Source: an uncultured Eubacteriales bacterium (GTDB lineage Bacteria > Bacillota_A > Clostridia > Oscillospirales > CAG-272). From it: a stretch of 7,097 nucleotides of DNA. How positions within the stretch are numbered: the stretch's first letter is position 1; each line of letters begins with the position of its first letter. Where the stretch lies: the NCBI GenBank assembly GCA_900555345.1, contig USKS01000071.1:1-7097 (forward strand), in the 5' to 3' direction. The position numbers and the translations under genes are program-made. Of the stretch, positions 6,105 through 7,097 are shown piece after piece. The notes under the pieces were generated by a model, which was not told the origin of the DNA, did not search any database, and saw nothing but the letters and a program-made list of their open reading frames with translations.

Positions 6105-6772
6105 CAGGCATCACCTGACTTTCGATGAGTTTGCATAAATGTGCTGTCAAATTGCAGAATCTCGATACCCTGCTTACGATATTTATCGAAGATATAATCG
6201 GGTGCTGTTCCGTAAATGATTATACTTTTCGGTTGTAAAGTCTTGACCGAATAATCAAGTCCGTTTATAAAATACGGTCTCTCCTACAAAAGCTTGATAC
6301 ATCCGTGAGAACCGATTGCAATAATGCTGTTTTTCGGTGCGCCGGCACAACAAAACGGAAAAGTCCTTTCATCTCCCCACCGCACATTTGTAATTGTCGG
6401 AATTCCGTTATCCTGCAGCCAACAGCCAATTGCACGGTTTCGGTAAGTATTCCACTGTTGCATTACAAGCGGCATATCGCGGTACAAACTGAAATCCGGA
6501 GTAATAACTCCTTTGTACTTTTTTAGAATCGGTAGATACCTTTGCGGATTATTCCATAATCGTTCAAAACTTACATCATCTTCATAAAAATGAACAAAGC
6601 AGCTATGGTCTGTTCCACCGACTGATTTTGAAAATGGGATAAGCTTCAGAGGAATTTTATTCTCAGGCTTGATACATGGGATTTCAAGTTCGGTATCAAA
6701 CCGCGCATTTTTAACTAAAAATGCGTGAAAAACATCTTTGCACCCACTACGTGTGCAATTTTTAATAGACAT
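6104..6772 (-). pseudogene. DUF4417-family protein gene interrupted by one in-frame TAG
   Basis: Codons 1-162 and 164-222 lie in one reading frame, separated only by TAG at codon 163 (6286-6284). Before it are family-like motifs: FVHFYEDD (59-66), PDFSLYRDMPL (92-102), QWNTYRNRAIG (106-116), VRWGDERTFPF (130-140) and GSHGCIK (154-160). After it the same frame gives ERPYFINGLDYSVKTLQPKS, then IIIYG and FDKYRKQGIEILQF, as expected for the C-terminus. There is no length change, so this is a point nonsense codon rather than an insertion or frameshift. DUF4417 proteins are common in phages and mobile elements and have no established function. The start ATG at 6772 is preceded by AAAGGGA; a longer frame from a TTG at 6850 has no ribosome binding site. 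The final TGA overlaps the toxin ATG. Alternatives are suppression of TAG or a sequencing error. Confidence 0.8.
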
Positions 6773-6781
6773 AATTATGTC
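6768..6781. promoter_or_regulatory. Perfect 14-bp palindrome over the DUF4417 start codon
   Basis: GACATAATTATGTC is identical to its reverse complement and contains the minus-strand ATG (6772-6770). It overlaps the first 4 bp of the structured element at 6778-6857. A possible operator or chance; no matching half-sites were seen elsewhere in the window. Confidence 0.35.
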
Positions 6782-6857
6782 CCTTTCTTGCTTTGCCCAA
6801 AGCAAAAACCTATCCGGGCGGGCAAAATTTTTTGCCGGACGGATTGACAAAGGGACA
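6778..6857 (-). promoter_or_regulatory. 80-nt inverted-repeat element, possible three-way-junction leader of the DUF4417-toxin operon
   Basis: Perfect 9-bp ends TGTCCCTTT (6778-6786) and AAAGGGACA (6849-6857) enclose two further stems. One is TTGCTTT/AAAGCAA (6788-6794 / 6799-6805, loop GCCC). The other is ATCCG/CGGAT (6812-6816 / 6840-6844), continued by GGCAAA/TTTGCC (6821-6826 / 6831-6836) across an internal loop. On the minus strand the closing stem includes the AAAGGGA ribosome binding site, just before the DUF4417 ATG, so the fold could mask it. As DNA it could equally be a small mobile element with 9-bp terminal inverted repeats; no target duplication is visible. It is not a recognised riboswitch or hammerhead core. 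Confidence 0.5.
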
Positions 6858-6872
6858 GAAATATGCTACCAT
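6844..6872 (+). promoter_or_regulatory. Plus-strand SigA-like promoter in front of a putative small RNA
   Basis: Perfect -35 TTGACA (6844-6849), 17-bp spacer, -10 TACCAT (6867-6872) preceded by TGC, which makes an extended -10. Predicted start is near 6879-6880. It points away from the toxin cassette, and no protein-coding gene follows it. The -10 lies in a small palindrome, ATATG-CTAC-CATAT (6861-6874). Confidence 0.5.
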
Positions 6873-6878
6873 ATCAAT

Positions 6879-6965
6879 GCCACTTGAATATGTTATAGCA
6901 TATTCTGTCGAAAAGCATATTAGTTTACTGCGCCAACAGTTTATTGATGTGCTTTTTACTTTTTT
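6879..6965 (+). ncRNA. Putative small RNA with two hairpins, divergent from the toxin cassette
   Basis: Predicted from its signals; no known family is recognised. Downstream of the promoter at 6844-6872, the transcript would fold GAAUAUGU/GCAUAUUC (6886-6893 / 6898-6905, loop UAUA). A longer hairpin at 6911-6956 and a U-rich tail follow, giving about 87 nt. Three of the 14 lower-stem pairs in the long hairpin and one pair in the first are G-U. On the opposite strand these become A-C mismatches, so the structure fits plus-strand RNA better. No open frame with a ribosome binding site is present. Roles such as control of the neighbouring cassette are speculation. The sequence is AT-rich, where weak hairpins arise by chance. 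Confidence 0.4.
6911..6965 (+). terminator. Putative intrinsic terminator of the small RNA
   Basis: AAAAGCATATTAGT (6911-6924) pairs with ATTGATGTGCTTTT (6943-6956) through 14 pairs, three of them G-U. Two U-U mismatches, then ACTG/CAGT (6927-6930 / 6937-6940) and a CGCCAA loop follow. A T, AC and six T (6957-6965) come after the stem. It is AU-rich and so only moderately strong. Confidence 0.45.
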
Positions 6966-7037
6966 AGTTACATTCAATACTTTCTTTCATAATAGCTCAT
7001 CTATTAATTTAACTCTCCCCGGCGGTATAATTTTTTC

Positions 7038-7097
7038 GAAGAGCTCACTTCGTTCGCATGAAGCGACAACTGCGTTGTCGCGGAGCAAACGCCCGGA
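7038..7097. repeat. Direct repeat, right copy, truncated by the window edge
   Basis: Same sequence as 5148-5207 with one difference in 60 bases, including the GCGACAAC/GTTGTCGC hairpin at 7063-7081. The two copies bracket the whole AT-rich toxin cassette. The rest of 6966-7037 is AT-rich and holds no recognisable gene. Confidence 0.95.

Noticed and set aside
6773..6850. Longer DUF4417 protein starting at the TTG at 6850-6848
   Set aside because: No ribosome binding site precedes that TTG, and the added 26 codons are the inverted-repeat element itself.
6778..6857. tRNA, hammerhead ribozyme or attC site
   Set aside because: No T-loop or anticodon-arm sequence, no CUGAUGA core, and no attC-type end boxes. 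Only the three-armed pairing resembles these.
6857..7037. Leftward promoter for the DUF4417-toxin-immunity genes
   Set aside because: TATAAC on the minus strand near 6893-6898 was considered, but no acceptable -35 lies 16-18 bp upstream of it. Nothing better was found.

Overview
The window looks like chromosomal DNA from a Gram-positive anaerobe of the class Clostridia, probably a gut Oscillospiraceae/Ruminococcaceae-type genome. That placement is inferred from four things: the N-terminus of an oxygen-labile iron-sulfur L-serine dehydratase, strong GGAGG-type ribosome binding sites, consensus SigA promoters with exact 17-bp spacers, and the mix of families present. No 16S gene or other taxonomic marker is present to settle it.

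The left part (1-5090) is ordinary housekeeping DNA. On the minus strand, reading leftwards from 1670, come a YitT-family membrane protein, the RNase P RNA gene rnpB, and the first 96 codons of an L-serine dehydratase that runs off the left edge. The rnpB promoter sits inside the last codons of the YitT gene, and its -10 box includes that gene's stop codon. A divergent promoter pair then separates the YitT gene from rsuA (16S rRNA pseudouridine synthase, plus strand, TTG start). A strong bidirectional terminator lies between rsuA and a convergent gene for an unknown five-helix membrane protein. A second divergent promoter pair serves that gene and a type Ic (MocR-like) aspartate aminotransferase, which ends in a textbook terminator at 5053-5087. 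The intergenic stretch 2710-2903 holds nothing I can name.

The right part (5090-7097) is accessory DNA, and on hand-counted lines it is clearly more AT-rich. It is bounded by two near-identical copies (59/60) of a palindrome-rich repeat, at 5148-5207 and 7038-7097; the second copy runs into the window edge. Between them lies a leftward gene set: a DUF4417-family gene interrupted by one in-frame TAG; a small toxin domain resembling the BECR RNase fold (Barnase/EndoU/colicin E5-D/RelE), with no trafficking or repeat region; and a probable cognate immunity protein. The DUF4417 stop and the toxin start overlap as TGATG. The toxin stop and the immunity start are 3 nt apart, with the immunity ribosome binding site inside the toxin's last codons. 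This is best read as an orphan polymorphic-toxin/immunity cassette.

Upstream of the cassette, 6768-6965 is dense with unexplained structure. An 80-nt inverted-repeat element can fold as a three-way junction whose closing stem contains the DUF4417 ribosome binding site. A plus-strand promoter is followed by what looks like a short RNA of about 87 nt with two hairpins and a U-tract. Its G-U pairs would be lost on the opposite strand, which favours plus-strand transcription. No convincing promoter for the leftward cassette was found. This stretch, the amber codon and the flanking repeats are the parts most worth a second look.
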